Shown here one piece after another: positions 25,895 to 35,561 of a stretch of 64,000 bases of DNA (position 1 is the first letter of the stretch; the number at the start of each line of letters is the position of its first letter). The position numbers and the translations under genes were made by a program. Source of the DNA: an uncultured Paracoccaceae bacterium (GTDB lineage Bacteria > Pseudomonadota > Alphaproteobacteria > Rhodobacterales > Rhodobacteraceae); contig CANMQO010000002.1 in assembly GCA_947500055.1 (NCBI GenBank), forward strand, positions 1 to 64,000. The letters run 5' to 3'. The notes beneath the pieces are model-generated. The model was given only the letters and a program-made list of their open reading frames with translations. It was not told where the DNA came from and did not search any database.

Positions 25895-28800
25895 CCCCGC
25901 GCACGCGACACGCCGATAACGAAGCCCACCAGAACGTAAATTACCAACAACCATGCCACAAGGGCCGCGGCGTAGATGCCAAAAGCGGCAAAGGCACCGC
26001 CATTGATTGCTGGCAGGATGTTGGCGGCCGGGGCCCAGGGGTGACCTGTCAGCAGGATCGGTGCCACAGTCACCGCGAAAAGACCCGCCGCTCCGACAAC
26101 CCCCAATGCGGCTGGCGCCCACATGCCAAAGCTGCGTCCGCGCAATGCCCGTTTGGCAGCTTGCACTTGCCTGCCGATATCGGCCTGCATCGCCATCAGG
26201 GATGGCACGACCAGCAACACAAGGAACATCCCAGCAGCAAGGCCGAATACCAGTGTGATCACGGTGGGCTTCAGGAACTCGGCCTGATTGGATCCTTCAT
26301 AAAGCAAGGGCGTCAAACCAAGCACGGTCGTCAACGTTGTCAGCAAAACCGGGCGGAAACGGTCCACCACGCCATCAACAATCGCCGGGACCAGCCCACG
26401 TTCCTTGGCATATTCATCCACCGTCGTCACCAGAACGATACTGTCATTGATGATGATTCCAACCATCCCGATCATGCCGACAACCGAAAACATGCTGAGC
26501 GGTACATCCCAGACATAGTGGCCCCAGATCGTCCCGATCAGCCCAAAGGGGATGATCGCCATGACGACGACAGGGCGCGTCCAACTGCTGAAAATCCAGC
26601 TCAGCGTCAGGTAAATCCCCAGCAGGACCAGAACCAGACCAGTCCGCGCATCGCTCAGGAATGCGCGTTCCTGTTCGCTTTGGCCTGACAACTGGCTTTC
26701 CACGCCGAAATTGGACTGCACGCGTGGCAGGATATCGTCATTGATCAATTGCTGGATTTCCGTCGCGCGCTGCGCGTCATCATCATCCAGATCGCCGGTC
26801 ACCGAAATCAACTGGATCCCGTTTTCCCGGCGCACCGTGGAAAACCCGGTCCGGCTTTGCGCGGTGACAACATCGGCAAGCGGCACATAAACACCATCAC
26901 CCGTTCTGATCTGCGTGCGGTCCAGAAAATCTGCCGAAAGCTCCCCATCCGGCAAGGCAACACGGATCGAGGCCGACCGCGCACCATCAGGATATGTTGC
27001 GGCCTCAATCCCGCCCAGCCTGTTGCGCAGGATGCGACCCAAGCCATCAATATTCAGACCCAGCGCTTGGCCCTGAGGCGTCAGTTCAAGGATCAGCTCT
27101 TCTTTGTCGTAGGACAGTGAGTCCTCCAGCCCGGAAATCTCGGCAAATTGCGCCAACTCTGTTTTCAGCGCCTCGGCAGCCGCCTTTAGGGTGTCACTGT
27201 CAGCACCGAACATCTGGATATCCAAACTATCACCGCCCGGCCCGCTGCCCCAACTGCGGAAGCTGACGGTTTCGGCCATCGGGTGCTGCACGATGCTGTC
27301 CTGCAAGGCGCTGACGAAAGCAAAGCTGGTATAGGGACGGCTGTCAGCATCGATCAATTCGATGGTGATTGCCCCCAGTTGATCGGCGTCCTTGGTATCG
27401 GATCCCGCAATCGCGCGGCCCGAATTGCCACCAACCTCTGCCACCACGAATTTCAGCGGATTCTGGCCATGCTCAGCCTCATACTCGGTGCCCAGCGCCT
27501 CTGTCGCGCGCTGCATCTCGCGCATCATCTCAAGCGTATCCTCACGCGTGGCACCCGGCAGCATGGCAAAATTGCCAGTCACCTGGCTTTGTTCCGGCGC
27601 GTTGAAAAAACGCCAGTTCACGTCGCGCTGAATGAAAAGCGAAACGGAGGACGCAAGCACAACCAGTGCCAGCGCAAAGGCCGGATAACGCGCCCAGATG
27701 ACAAATCCGATAAAGGGGCGGAACACCTTTTCCCGGAACCAGTCAAATCCCCGGTTCACGATGCGCGACGGCATGTCATACCAATGATCCTTGGCCGAAT
27801 GGGCAATCGCGTGGCTCAGGTGGTTGGGCAGGATCAGGAAACATTCGATCAGGCTGGCGATCAGCACGACAATCACCGTAAACGGGATGTCGGCAATCAG
27901 ATCACCAAAGCGGCCACCAATGATGACAAGGCCAAAAAACGCGATGACCGTCGTGATGGTCGCAGAAAACACTGGGCTGAACATACGCTTTGCCGCGTTC
28001 TCCGCCGCAACCGTGGGGTGCTCGCCCAGCTTGCGCACCCTGAAATCCGCATGTTCACCCACGACAATCGCGTCGTCGACCACGATCCCCAAGGTAATGA
28101 TCAGGGCGAAAAGAGAGATCATGTTGATCGTGATCCCCACCAGATACATCAACGCAATTGCCGCGAGCATAGCCACGGGAATGCCAAACGCGACCCAGAA
28201 CGCCGTGCGGGCGTTGAGGAACAGGAACAGCAATGCGACAACCAACAGAAGGCCCGTCAGCCCATTATCCATCAGAATATCAAGACGACCGGTGATCAGT
28301 TCCGCCCGGGCGTTGGTCAATTCAATGGCAACACCAGCGGGGAGCGATGCGCTCAATTCGCTCACAACCTGTTCGACCGTTTCCTGCATGCCGATGGCGT
28401 CGCCTTGCGAGGACCGCTGCACGCGAAGTTTGATCGCCGGGTTATCGCCGACGAAATAGGCGCGTTCCCTGTCGGTCCCCTCGACCCGCACATCCGCCAC
28501 GTCAGCGATGGTCAGCTTGGACCCATCAGGGTTGGATCGCAGAACAATCGCGCCAATCGCCTCAGCGCTGCGTTTGGCAATACCTGTGCGTACACGGGCA
28601 TTGCTGGATACATCACCGGCGGGATCTGCCGCCGCCTCTTGCGCGATGCGGTCGGCAATTTCGGACATGCCGATATCAAATTCGATCAGGGAAAGTGACG
28701 GGACTTCAACAATGGTCAGCGGTGCCGCCACCCCTTGAATGGTCACACGCGTGACGCCTTCGGCAAAAAGGCGGGTAGACAGTTCATCAGCAAAGCGACC

Positions 28801-29286
28801 CAGCTGATCAACACCAACCGGGCCGGTAATCACCACATCCGTTACCCTGTCAGACCAACCGCCGCGACGCACATTCGGATCGTCCGCATCTTCTGGCAGG
28901 TTGGTGGTGCTATCGACGGCAAGTTGCACATCTTCCGCCGCCCGGTCGATGTCGTAGCCCGGCTGAAACTCCAGCCGGATCGATGCGCGACCCTCGGTTG
29001 ACACAGCGTCAGAGGACGTAACCCCCTCAACCCCCAACAATACCGGTTCCAGCACTTGCACAATCGCGGCATCGACATCCTCTGCGCCGGCTCCCTGCCA
29101 TGCGACCGACACGTTGATGTCATCTACCACCACGTCGGGAAAAAACTGGGCCCGCATATTGGGAAAGGCGAAAAGGCCCGCCGTGACCATGATCACCAAA
29201 AGCAGGTTCGCCGCCGTGCGATGGCGGGTAAAATAGGACAGTACCCCGCCCGCACTCGCCGTCAGCTTTGCGCCCCCGGTCACCAT
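25891..29286 (-). CDS. RND family efflux transporter permease (AcrB type)
   Basis: A 1131-residue inner-membrane pump. The plan is RND: TM1 near residues 22-42, a large periplasmic porter domain, a TM2-6 block with FLNARTAFWVAFGIPVAMLA and the GIVVDDAIVVGEHA helix carrying the proton-relay Asp pair, a second porter domain, and a TM8-12 block with IGMVGIIINDSIVLVTTVDEY. It is longer than typical AcrB by about 80 residues because of a C-terminal region with two extra hydrophobic stretches. It starts with ATG overlapping the membrane fusion protein stop (TGATG). No outer-membrane channel gene is adjacent, so it would need one encoded elsewhere. Substrates are unknown. Confidence 0.93.
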   Translation of the reverse strand: MVTGGAKLTASAGGVLSYFTRHRTAANLLLVIMVTAGLFAFPNMRAQFFPDVVVDDINVSVAWQGAGAEDVDAAIVQVLEPVLLGVEGVTSSDAVSTEGRASIRLEFQPGYDIDRAAEDVQLAVDSTTNLPEDADDPNVRRGGWSDRVTDVVITGPVGVDQLGRFADELSTRLFAEGVTRVTIQGVAAPLTIVEVPSLSLIEFDIGMSEIADRIAQEAAADPAGDVSSNARVRTGIAKRSAEAIGAIVLRSNPDGSKLTIADVADVRVEGTDRERAYFVGDNPAIKLRVQRSSQGDAIGMQETVEQVVSELSASLPAGVAIELTNARAELITGRLDILMDNGLTGLLLVVALLFLFLNARTAFWVAFGIPVAMLAAIALMYLVGITINMISLFALIITLGIVVDDAIVVGEHADFRVRKLGEHPTVAAENAAKRMFSPVFSATITTVIAFFGLVIIGGRFGDLIADIPFTVIVVLIASLIECFLILPNHLSHAIAHSAKDHWYDMPSRIVNRGFDWFREKVFRPFIGFVIWARYPAFALALVVLASSVSLFIQRDVNWRFFNAPEQSQVTGNFAMLPGATREDTLEMMREMQRATEALGTEYEAEHGQNPLKFVVAEVGGNSGRAIAGSDTKDADQLGAITIELIDADSRPYTSFAFVSALQDSIVQHPMAETVSFRSWGSGPGGDSLDIQMFGADSDTLKAAAEALKTELAQFAEISGLEDSLSYDKEELILELTPQGQALGLNIDGLGRILRNRLGGIEAATYPDGARSASIRVALPDGELSADFLDRTQIRTGDGVYVPLADVVTAQSRTGFSTVRRENGIQLISVTGDLDDDDAQRATEIQQLINDDILPRVQSNFGVESQLSGQSEQERAFLSDARTGLVLVLLGIYLTLSWIFSSWTRPVVVMAIIPFGLIGTIWGHYVWDVPLSMFSVVGMIGMVGIIINDSIVLVTTVDEYAKERGLVPAIVDGVVDRFRPVLLTTLTTVLGLTPLLYEGSNQAEFLKPTVITLVFGLAAGMFLVLLVVPSLMAMQADIGRQVQAAKRALRGRSFGMWAPAALGVVGAAGLFAVTVAPILLTGHPWAPAANILPAINGGAFAAFGIYAAALVAWLLVIYVLVGFVIGVSRARG

Positions 29287-30740
29287 CAGCTGCCCATCCG
29301 GCTTTCCAGCCGCGCCACGGTTTCAGATGACACCTCATCCTGTTCCAGCTGGCTGATAATCCGGGCCTTCACGTCATCGGGCATCCGGCTGTCGGCGACA
29401 AAGGCCAGCAGCTTTGCCTTGCGATCCGCATCAAGTGTGATCATCTCCGGCTCGGCGGGGGTTTCGGGCGCGCCAGGGCGGATCGGCCGCACCTTGATAC
29501 CCGCACCCAGCAAGGGCGAGCGTTCAGCCACAATCGTGGTCCCGGCAACACCGCTCACATCGATAATCACGTCATCACCCTGACGGCGCAGCAACCGCAC
29601 TGATGCCCGCTGCAACCGGTCGTCATCGCCCAGGATCAGCACGGTTTCATCTGCGGCAACAGCCGTGGCAGGGACCAGAGCCACATTGTTCAGGGGCGGT
29701 TCGTCAATACTGACGGTCACGAAATCCCCGGGCCGAAACCCCACCGGATCATCCAGACGGGCAAAGATCAGGCGACCGGTCTGACCGACCCCGACGGTCG
29801 CGCCTTCACGCGTGATTTGGCCGGTTGCGGTGAGGTTGACACCCGACACATCCAGCGCGGCCTGCACCGGGGCATTGATCAAACTGCCATTGCCGTCAAT
29901 CAGCCGGGCATATTGCGAGGTTGAGACACGAAACGCCACCTCCAGCAGGTCAGGATCAACCAGTTGGGCAAAACGTTCATTTGCAGTGACCCGACCGCCG
30001 GGACTGATCGTGACATCGGCCAATGTGCCATCAAACGCGGCAAACACCTGCGTGTCGGCCACATCACGTTCCGCTTCAGCCCGATTAATCCGCACGCGGG
30101 CCAAGCGGGTGGTCGCCTGATCAATCCGGGCTTGGGCCGAAGCGAGCGATTGCCGCCGTGTGAGTACCGATGCTTGCGAAGTCGATGCGTTGAGTTCAGC
30201 AGTTTCAACAGCCGCCGTTGTACCAACGCCGCGCTGCTGCAGATCGCGCGCGCGGTCCAGCGCCTGCTCGCGCAAACTGGCCTGCGATTGTGCGGCGGTC
30301 AGTTCATCCTCTGCGAGCACCAATGCGCGTTCGGCATCGCGCAGTTCCGCCTCTGCATCCTGCAGATCGGCGCGAACCTGCGCCAGCGCCGCCTCCGCCT
30401 CAACCGGGTCAATACGCAACAAAAGCTGACCGGCCTTGACCGTGCCGCCTTCGATCAGATCATCGCTCGCCTCCAGCACCGTCCCACCTGTGGCACTGCG
30501 CAAATCCAGCGTGCGCTGGCTGCGCAACTCGCCGAACACCGTCAGTTGCGGGGTGATGGTCCCGGCATCCAATGTCAGCACGTTAACAGCAAAGACACGT
30601 TCACGTTGGGGGAAACTACGCGGTTCTTCGTTCATCCGGACGGTGACAGCATCGCGCACCATGCTGGCGGCCCAAGCGATCAGCACAAGGGTCACCGATA
30701 GCAAAAAGATACCGGTCAGGCTTCGCCGTAGAAAACGCAT
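29286..30740 (-). CDS. RND efflux membrane fusion protein (HlyD/AcrA family)
   Basis: A 484-residue periplasmic adaptor. An N-terminal TM anchor lies at residues ~8-28. The lipoyl halves (DLRSATGGTVLEASDDLIEGGTVKAGQ and VFAAFDGTLADVTISPGGRV) flank a long alpha-helical hairpin rich in A, E, Q and R, and a beta-barrel follows. It links the RND pump encoded immediately downstream to an outer-membrane channel. The ATG at 30740 has AGGGA 7 bases upstream and is preferred to a TTG nine codons earlier. The pump gene starts within its stop codon. Confidence 0.92.
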   Translation of the reverse strand: MRFLRRSLTGIFLLSVTLVLIAWAASMVRDAVTVRMNEEPRSFPQRERVFAVNVLTLDAGTITPQLTVFGELRSQRTLDLRSATGGTVLEASDDLIEGGTVKAGQLLLRIDPVEAEAALAQVRADLQDAEAELRDAERALVLAEDELTAAQSQASLREQALDRARDLQQRGVGTTAAVETAELNASTSQASVLTRRQSLASAQARIDQATTRLARVRINRAEAERDVADTQVFAAFDGTLADVTISPGGRVTANERFAQLVDPDLLEVAFRVSTSQYARLIDGNGSLINAPVQAALDVSGVNLTATGQITREGATVGVGQTGRLIFARLDDPVGFRPGDFVTVSIDEPPLNNVALVPATAVAADETVLILGDDDRLQRASVRLLRRQGDDVIIDVSGVAGTTIVAERSPLLGAGIKVRPIRPGAPETPAEPEMITLDADRKAKLLAFVADSRMPDDVKARIISQLEQDEVSSETVARLESRMGS

Positions 30741-30813
30741 CAATTTTATCCCTGCATTACCGCCCAAGAGGTAGGGTCAGATCACCTGTCGTCCAGTATA
30801 ACGCAGGCCGCGA

Positions 30814-31356
30814 TCATTTCCGGCGCAAATGTTCGTCAAGACGCGGCATGATTTCAACAAAGTTGCAGGGACGGTGCCGATAATCGAACTGTTTGGACAG
30901 GATTTCATCCCAGGCATCCTTGCAGGCACTGGGGCTGCCAGGCAACGCAAAAAGGTAGGTGCCTTGCGCGACACCCGCCGTCGCCCGGCTTTGCACGGCG
31001 GAGGTGCCGATCTTTTGCATGCTGACGATGGTGAAAACCGTGCCAAAGGCATCGATTTCCTTTTCATAGACGTCGCGATGCGCCTCAACCGTCACATCTC
31101 GCCCCGTCAGCCCCGTCCCACCAGTTGAGATCACGACATCGACCGTCCCATCAGCACACCATGCGCGCAACTGGGCCGCGATCTGGTCACGCTCGTCCGG
31201 CAGGATTTTGCGATCCGCCAGCTGATGGCCCGCAGCAGTAATTCGATCCACAAGGGTCTGGCCGGATTTGTCATCATCCAGCCCCCGCGTATCACTGACC
31301 GTCAGCACCGCAATGCGCACGGGTACAAAAGCCATGGTTTCATCAATACGGCTCAT
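30814..31356 (-). CDS. moaB: Molybdenum cofactor biosynthesis protein B
   Basis: A 180-residue MoaB/MogA-type protein. Motifs are RIAVLTVSDTRGLDDDKSGQ at the N-terminus, VVISTGGTGLTGRDVTVEA (molybdopterin binding) and FALPGSPSACKDAWD. These proteins adenylylate molybdopterin or act in its maturation. The ATG at 31356 is preceded by GAGAGG. The gene follows the uracil-DNA glycosylase gene with a 21-base gap in the same direction. It ends about 70 bases before the RND adaptor start, and that stretch should carry the RND promoter. Confidence 0.93.
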   Translation of the reverse strand: MSRIDETMAFVPVRIAVLTVSDTRGLDDDKSGQTLVDRITAAGHQLADRKILPDERDQIAAQLRAWCADGTVDVVISTGGTGLTGRDVTVEAHRDVYEKEIDAFGTVFTIVSMQKIGTSAVQSRATAGVAQGTYLFALPGSPSACKDAWDEILSKQFDYRHRPCNFVEIMPRLDEHLRRK

Positions 31357-31377
31357 ATCTGCCTCTCACAAAAGGGA

Positions 31378-32163
31378 TTAAATTTCGCGCAGCCGCGCAT
31401 TCAGGTCCAGCAAATCCGCCCAAGCCTCACGTTTGGCAATCGGGTTACGCAGCAGATAGGCAGGGTGGAACATCGGCAGGCAGGGCTTGTCCAGCACCGT
31501 GGCCCAGTTGCCGCGTATCCGCGTAATGCCGGTCCGGCCCAGCAAGGCCTGACAAGGCGTGTTGCCCATGACCACCAGCAAATCAGGATCAGCCAGCGCG
31601 ATATGGCGTTCCAAAAACGGCAGCATCATCCCAATCTCAGCCGCATCGGGCGTGCGGTTTGATGGGGGCCGCCACGGCAGCACATTGGTGATATAGACGG
31701 CGCGGGCCGGGTCATCATGCGCGCGGCCCAGATCAATGGCATCCAGCATCCGATCCAGCAATTGGCCCGCACGCCCGACAAAAGGTTTGCCAGCGCGATC
31801 CTCTTCCCTTCCCGGTGCCTCGCCCACGATCATCACACGGGCCGACGGTTGGCCGTCACAAAACACGAAATTGCGGGCTCCGCGTTTCAATTCGCATTGC
31901 TCAAACCCCTGCATGGCGGCGGCCAGACCCTCCAGATCACTGGCACTTGCAGCCGCAGCTTTGGCAATCGCAACGGCATCAACCTCAGGCGCGGGCTGCG
32001 CAGGTCGGGGCGTTCCGGCATCAGTTGCGGGTTTGGGCGCAGGCTTGGCCGTTTCCAGCGCATAACGGTCAACCGGGTCATTCCCGATGGCATCAACGGC
32101 CCCCAGTTCCAGCTGCCATTCCAGCAAGGCGCGATCATGCCAATATGTGTCTGCAGAATCCAT
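31378..32163 (-). CDS. Family 4 uracil-DNA glycosylase
   Basis: A 261-residue protein. The C-terminal ~170 residues are the glycosylase: motif 1 is GEAPGREEDRAGKPFVGRAGQLLD and motif 2 is FHPAYLLRNP. The thermostable family 4 pattern with four Fe-S cysteines fits the Cys in FEQCELKRG and FVFCDGQ plus later ones. It removes uracil from DNA. The N-terminal ~90 residues are Ala/Pro-rich and probably disordered, common in proteobacterial members. Either ATG 32163 or ATG 32175 could be the start, since neither has a convincing ribosome-binding site. The gene is divergent from pyrB with about 100 bases between. Confidence 0.88.
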   Translation of the reverse strand: MDSADTYWHDRALLEWQLELGAVDAIGNDPVDRYALETAKPAPKPATDAGTPRPAQPAPEVDAVAIAKAAAASASDLEGLAAAMQGFEQCELKRGARNFVFCDGQPSARVMIVGEAPGREEDRAGKPFVGRAGQLLDRMLDAIDLGRAHDDPARAVYITNVLPWRPPSNRTPDAAEIGMMLPFLERHIALADPDLLVVMGNTPCQALLGRTGITRIRGNWATVLDKPCLPMFHPAYLLRNPIAKREAWADLLDLNARLREI

Positions 32164-32264
32164 CACTCCGACCATAGCTGCGATGAACAAAAGAGGGTAG
32201 CGCGTTCCGCTTGCCCGGGCGGGGCGGCACACATATAACCGCGCAAGCAGCAAGGAAGGCCCGC

Positions 32265-33215
32265 ATGACATTCCGACAAAGACATCTTTTGGGCATCGAA
32301 CCGCTGCACCCCACCGAAATCACCACTCTGCTGGACCTTGCAGACAGTTATGCCGACCAGAACCGGCGGGGCGTGCAACACAAGGATGTGCTGGCCGGGC
32401 TGACCCAGATCAATATGTTCTTTGAAAACTCGACCCGGACGCAAGCCAGTTTCGAACTGGCAGGCAAACGGCTGGGCGCGGATGTGATGAATATGGGGAT
32501 GCAGGCGTCGTCGATCAAAAAGGGCGAAACGCTGATCGATACCGCATTGACCCTGAACGCGATGCACCCCGACCTGCTGGTGGTACGCCATCCGCACTCG
32601 GGCGCTGTGGACCTGCTGGCGCAAAAGGTGAACTGCGCGGTGCTGAACGCAGGCGATGGACGGCACGAACACCCCACACAGGCCCTGCTTGACGCGCTGA
32701 CGATCCGGCGGGCAAAGGGGCGATTGCACCGGTTGTCCATCGCGATTTGCGGCGATATCGCCCATTCGCGCGTGGCGCGATCGAACATCATGCTTCTGGG
32801 CAAGATGGAAAACCGGATCAGGCTGATCGGGCCGCCCACGCTGATGCCCGCAGGTATCGGGGCGTTCGGGGTCGAGGTGTTCGAGGACATGGCCGAAGGG
32901 CTGAAAGACGTCGATGTTGTCATGATGCTCCGCCTGCAAAGGGAGCGGATGGATGGCGGGTTCATCCCGTCTGAGCGGGAATATTTCCACCGCTACGGGC
33001 TGGACGCGGCCAAGCTGCTGCATGCCAAGCCTGACGCCATTGTCATGCATCCCGGCCCAATGAACCGAGGCGTCGAAATTGACGGCAATATCGCCGATGA
33101 CATCAACCGGTCGGTTATTCAGGAACAGGTGGAAATGGGCGTGGCCGTGCGCATGGCCGCAATGGAGCTTCTTGCCCAGAATCTGCGGGAAAAGCCGAAA
33201 GAGGTGATGATATGA
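32265..33215 (+). CDS. pyrB: Aspartate carbamoyltransferase catalytic subunit
   Basis: A 316-residue enzyme that condenses carbamoyl phosphate and aspartate in pyrimidine synthesis. The carbamoyl-phosphate loop is [20 protein letters not shown], and [27 protein letters not shown] and [12 protein letters not shown] are intact. No pyrI gene is nearby. AAGGAAGG lies 7 bases before the ATG. The next gene overlaps its stop by four bases (ATGA). It heads an operon with two small membrane proteins, a degenerate dihydroorotase and plsY; in bacteria with such an inactive dihydroorotase, PyrB usually forms a complex with it. Confidence 0.96.
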   Translation: MTFRQRHLLGIEPLHPTEITTLLDLADSYADQNRRGVQHKDVLAGLTQINMFFENSTRTQASFELAGKRLGADVMNMGMQASSIKKGETLIDTALTLNAMHPDLLVVRHPHSGAVDLLAQKVNCAVLNAGDGRHEHPTQALLDALTIRRAKGRLHRLSIAICGDIAHSRVARSNIMLLGKMENRIRLIGPPTLMPAGIGAFGVEVFEDMAEGLKDVDVVMMLRLQRERMDGGFIPSEREYFHRYGLDAAKLLHAKPDAIVMHPGPMNRGVEIDGNIADDINRSVIQEQVEMGVAVRMAAMELLAQNLREKPKEVMI

Positions 33216-33733
33216 GCCTGCACATCCCCGCCAATGATTTCGGCCAGATCAGAGTGTTTGAGGTCAGGGGTGCCCTGCCCGAGAACGCCATCAAAAAAAC
33301 GCCTGAAGGATTAAAGACACTGTTCGGGACCGATGCGCTGGATCCGACTTACATCGATATCATCAAGATCAACGACCTCAGTAGCATGTCGCTGACCGAT
33401 TACATCGCCCGGGGCTACGATATGGAGGCGGCGGATCATGACATCGCCGCCGTCAACGGGATCGAAGGATATGCCATCCTGATCATGTCCAGCGCGGCAG
33501 GCGGGGCAGAGGCCACGCTGGAACTGGCGCCAGAGCTGCGGCATATCACGACCTATGTGCCAAAGGCCCAACTTCAGGTGATCGAACCGCTGACCAGCGA
33601 TAGCGCAAAAGGGGTCATAAATGGCCCGCCCGGCAAACCACCGAAATCCAACGCACGCATCGGCGGCATGATCGCCACGATCGCGCTGATCGTACTCTTT
33701 TTGTTGGTCGGACTAATGATCTGGGTGGCATGA
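33212..33733 (+). CDS. Hypothetical protein with C-terminal membrane anchor
   Basis: A 173-residue protein. Residues 1-140 are soluble alpha/beta in appearance with no recognised motif, and the last ~25 residues form one TM helix ([19 protein letters not shown]) behind a basic and Pro/Gly-rich stretch. It is thus probably a tail-anchored protein facing the cytoplasm. It overlaps pyrB and the following gene by ATGA at both ends, so its synthesis is tied to the operon. I do not recognise the family. Its position suggests it could tether pyrimidine enzymes to the membrane, a guess only. Confidence 0.7.
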   Translation: MSLHIPANDFGQIRVFEVRGALPENAIKKTPEGLKTLFGTDALDPTYIDIIKINDLSSMSLTDYIARGYDMEAADHDIAAVNGIEGYAILIMSSAAGGAEATLELAPELRHITTYVPKAQLQVIEPLTSDSAKGVINGPPGKPPKSNARIGGMIATIALIVLFLLVGLMIWVA

Positions 33734-34284
33734 TGGACGCGCTGCACAAAGGCACCACAGGACCAGAGGATGACGGCTGGCAAGGCGTTTTGGACGATGA
33801 TGAATCGATCCTGTGGCAGGGCCGCCCGGATGGTCGCTTTGTCTTTAAGCCGCTCATGCTGTTCACAACGACCTTTGGCATCGTTTTCAGCAGTATCGCG
33901 CTTTTCTGGATGATCGGCGTATCGCGTGGCGGCAGCCTTTTCTGGGTTTTCGGACTGCTGCATTTTGGGGCAGGGCTTACGCTCATCTTCGGGGGGCTGT
34001 TTACGGCCTCCTTCGTCAGGCAACGCACATGGTACACATTGACGGACAAGCGGGCCTTTATCGCGAAAAATCTGCCATTTCTGGGGCGCAGCATCCGGTC
34101 CTACCCAATCAACAGCCGCACCGTGATCGAATATCATGATGGCCGGTTTTCCAATGTGTTCTTCGCAAACGAAAAACACAGCGGAACCGACGGCGCGCAT
34201 AACGTGCCAATCGGCTTTGAACGGATTACAGATGGAAAATCTGTGCTGCAGCTGATCCGTGGCATACAGAAAGACGCCAAATGA
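33730..34284 (+). CDS. Membrane protein with bacterial PH-like (bPH2/YdbT-type) domain
   Basis: A 184-residue protein. An N-terminal acidic segment leads to DDDESILWQGRPDGRF, the start typical of bacterial PH-domain membrane proteins, then two TM segments at about residues 40-60 and 70-92, then TWYTLTDKRAFIAKNL, the beta-strands of the PH-like domain. The domain probably faces the cytoplasm at the membrane surface. The ATG at 33730 overlaps the previous stop, and a second ATG follows directly. It overlaps pyrC' by ATGA. The function is unknown. Confidence 0.72.
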   Translation: MMDALHKGTTGPEDDGWQGVLDDDESILWQGRPDGRFVFKPLMLFTTTFGIVFSSIALFWMIGVSRGGSLFWVFGLLHFGAGLTLIFGGLFTASFVRQRTWYTLTDKRAFIAKNLPFLGRSIRSYPINSRTVIEYHDGRFSNVFFANEKHSGTDGAHNVPIGFERITDGKSVLQLIRGIQKDAK

Positions 34285-35561
34285 CCGACACGATTTTCAT
34301 CAATGCCCGCTTGATTGATCCGGTGGCGCTGACCGATCAGATAGGCGCGATCCGGGTCAAGGACGGCAGGATCAGCGAGGTCACGGAAAACGGCGCGCGC
34401 CCCAAAAATGCCAACGTGGTTGACTGCGCCGGCATGTGCCTTGCGCCGGGGATCGTTGATATCGGGGTCAAGGTGTCTGAACCCGGCGAACGGCACAAGG
34501 AATCCTTCCGCTCTGCCGGGCGGGCCGCTGCAGCGGGTGGAATCACCACAATTGTTACCCGGCCCGACACATTGCCCGCCATTGACACGCCCGAGACGCT
34601 GGAATTCGTCGAACGCCGCGCGCAACAGGACGCGCCGGTGCATGTGCTGCCCATGGCCGCCCTGACCAAGGGGCGGGAGGGGCGTGAAATGACCGAAATC
34701 GGCTTTCTGCTGGATGCGGGTGCAATCGCCTTTACCGATTGTGATCGGGTGGTCACCAACACGAAGGTGTTCAGCCGCGCGCTGACCTATGCGCGCAGTC
34801 TGGACGCGCTGGTGATTGCCCATGTGCAGGAACCGATCCTGTCAGACGGAGCAGCGGCGACATCCGGCAAATTCGCCTCTCTTCGCGGGCTACCGGCGGT
34901 TTCGGCGATGGCGGAACGGATGGCTCTGGACCGCGACATCAGCCTGCTGGAGATGACCGGCGCGCGCTATCACGCAGATCAGATCACCACTGCCCGTGCT
35001 CTGCCCGCTTTGGAACGGGCCAAGCGGAACGGGCTGCAAATCACGGCAGGCATCGGGATACACCACCTGACGCTGAACGAACTTGACGTGGCTGACTACC
35101 GGACCTTCTTCAAACTCAAGCCGCCCCTGCGCAGCGAAGAGGATCGGAATGCGGTCGTGCAGGCAGTCGCCGACGGGCTGATCGACATCATCAGTTCCAT
35201 GCACACCCCGCAAGACGAGGAAAGCAAACGTCTACCCTTTGAAGAAGCGGCGAGCGGGGCAGTTGCGCTCGAAACACTGCTGCCCGCGGCTCTGCGGCTC
35301 TACCACGCAGAACAGATCGACCTGCCCCGACTGTTCCGGGCATTGTCATTAAATCCGTCCAAGCTCTTGCGACGGCCCGGCGGACGGTTGCAGGCGGGCG
35401 CACCTGCCGATCTGGTCCTGTTCGACCCTGACGCGCCGTTTCAACTGGACCGGACACAGCTATTGTCGAAATCAAAAAACACCCCTTTCGATGGGGCACG
35501 CATGCAAGGCAAGGTGTTGGGGACCTGGGTGGACGGCGCCCGGATTTGGGGGGATGGTTGA
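34281..35561 (+). CDS. pyrC: Dihydroorotase-like protein, probably catalytically inactive (PyrC'/PyrX)
   Basis: A 426-residue protein with the full amidohydrolase fold of type I dihydroorotase. However, the metal site is lost. The usual D-x-H-x-H-x-R-E-P-G reads D60-I-G62-V-K64-V-S66-E-P-G, so both ligand histidines and the substrate-binding Arg are gone. The late H-x-x-H-V-S-T reads H231-A-D-Q234-I-T-T, and the catalytic Asp of (D)-H-A-P-H is Met307 (M-H-T-P-Q). Asp153 and H181 persist. Inactive dihydroorotases beside pyrB (Pseudomonas PyrC') are structural partners needed for aspartate carbamoyltransferase assembly; that role is inferred here. A real dihydroorotase should be encoded elsewhere. 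It overlaps its neighbours on both sides. Confidence 0.9.
   Translation: MTDTIFINARLIDPVALTDQIGAIRVKDGRISEVTENGARPKNANVVDCAGMCLAPGIVDIGVKVSEPGERHKESFRSAGRAAAAGGITTIVTRPDTLPAIDTPETLEFVERRAQQDAPVHVLPMAALTKGREGREMTEIGFLLDAGAIAFTDCDRVVTNTKVFSRALTYARSLDALVIAHVQEPILSDGAAATSGKFASLRGLPAVSAMAERMALDRDISLLEMTGARYHADQITTARALPALERAKRNGLQITAGIGIHHLTLNELDVADYRTFFKLKPPLRSEEDRNAVVQAVADGLIDIISSMHTPQDEESKRLPFEEAASGAVALETLLPAALRLYHAEQIDLPRLFRALSLNPSKLLRRPGGRLQAGAPADLVLFDPDAPFQLDRTQLLSKSKNTPFDGARMQGKVLGTWVDGARIWGDG

Noticed and set aside
27283..28698. A 471-codon open frame on the plus strand opposite the RND pump gene
   Set aside because: It lies antisense to a well-supported transporter with all RND motifs. 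The product is His/Arg-rich with no family pattern, as expected from the complementary strand of high-GC coding sequence.
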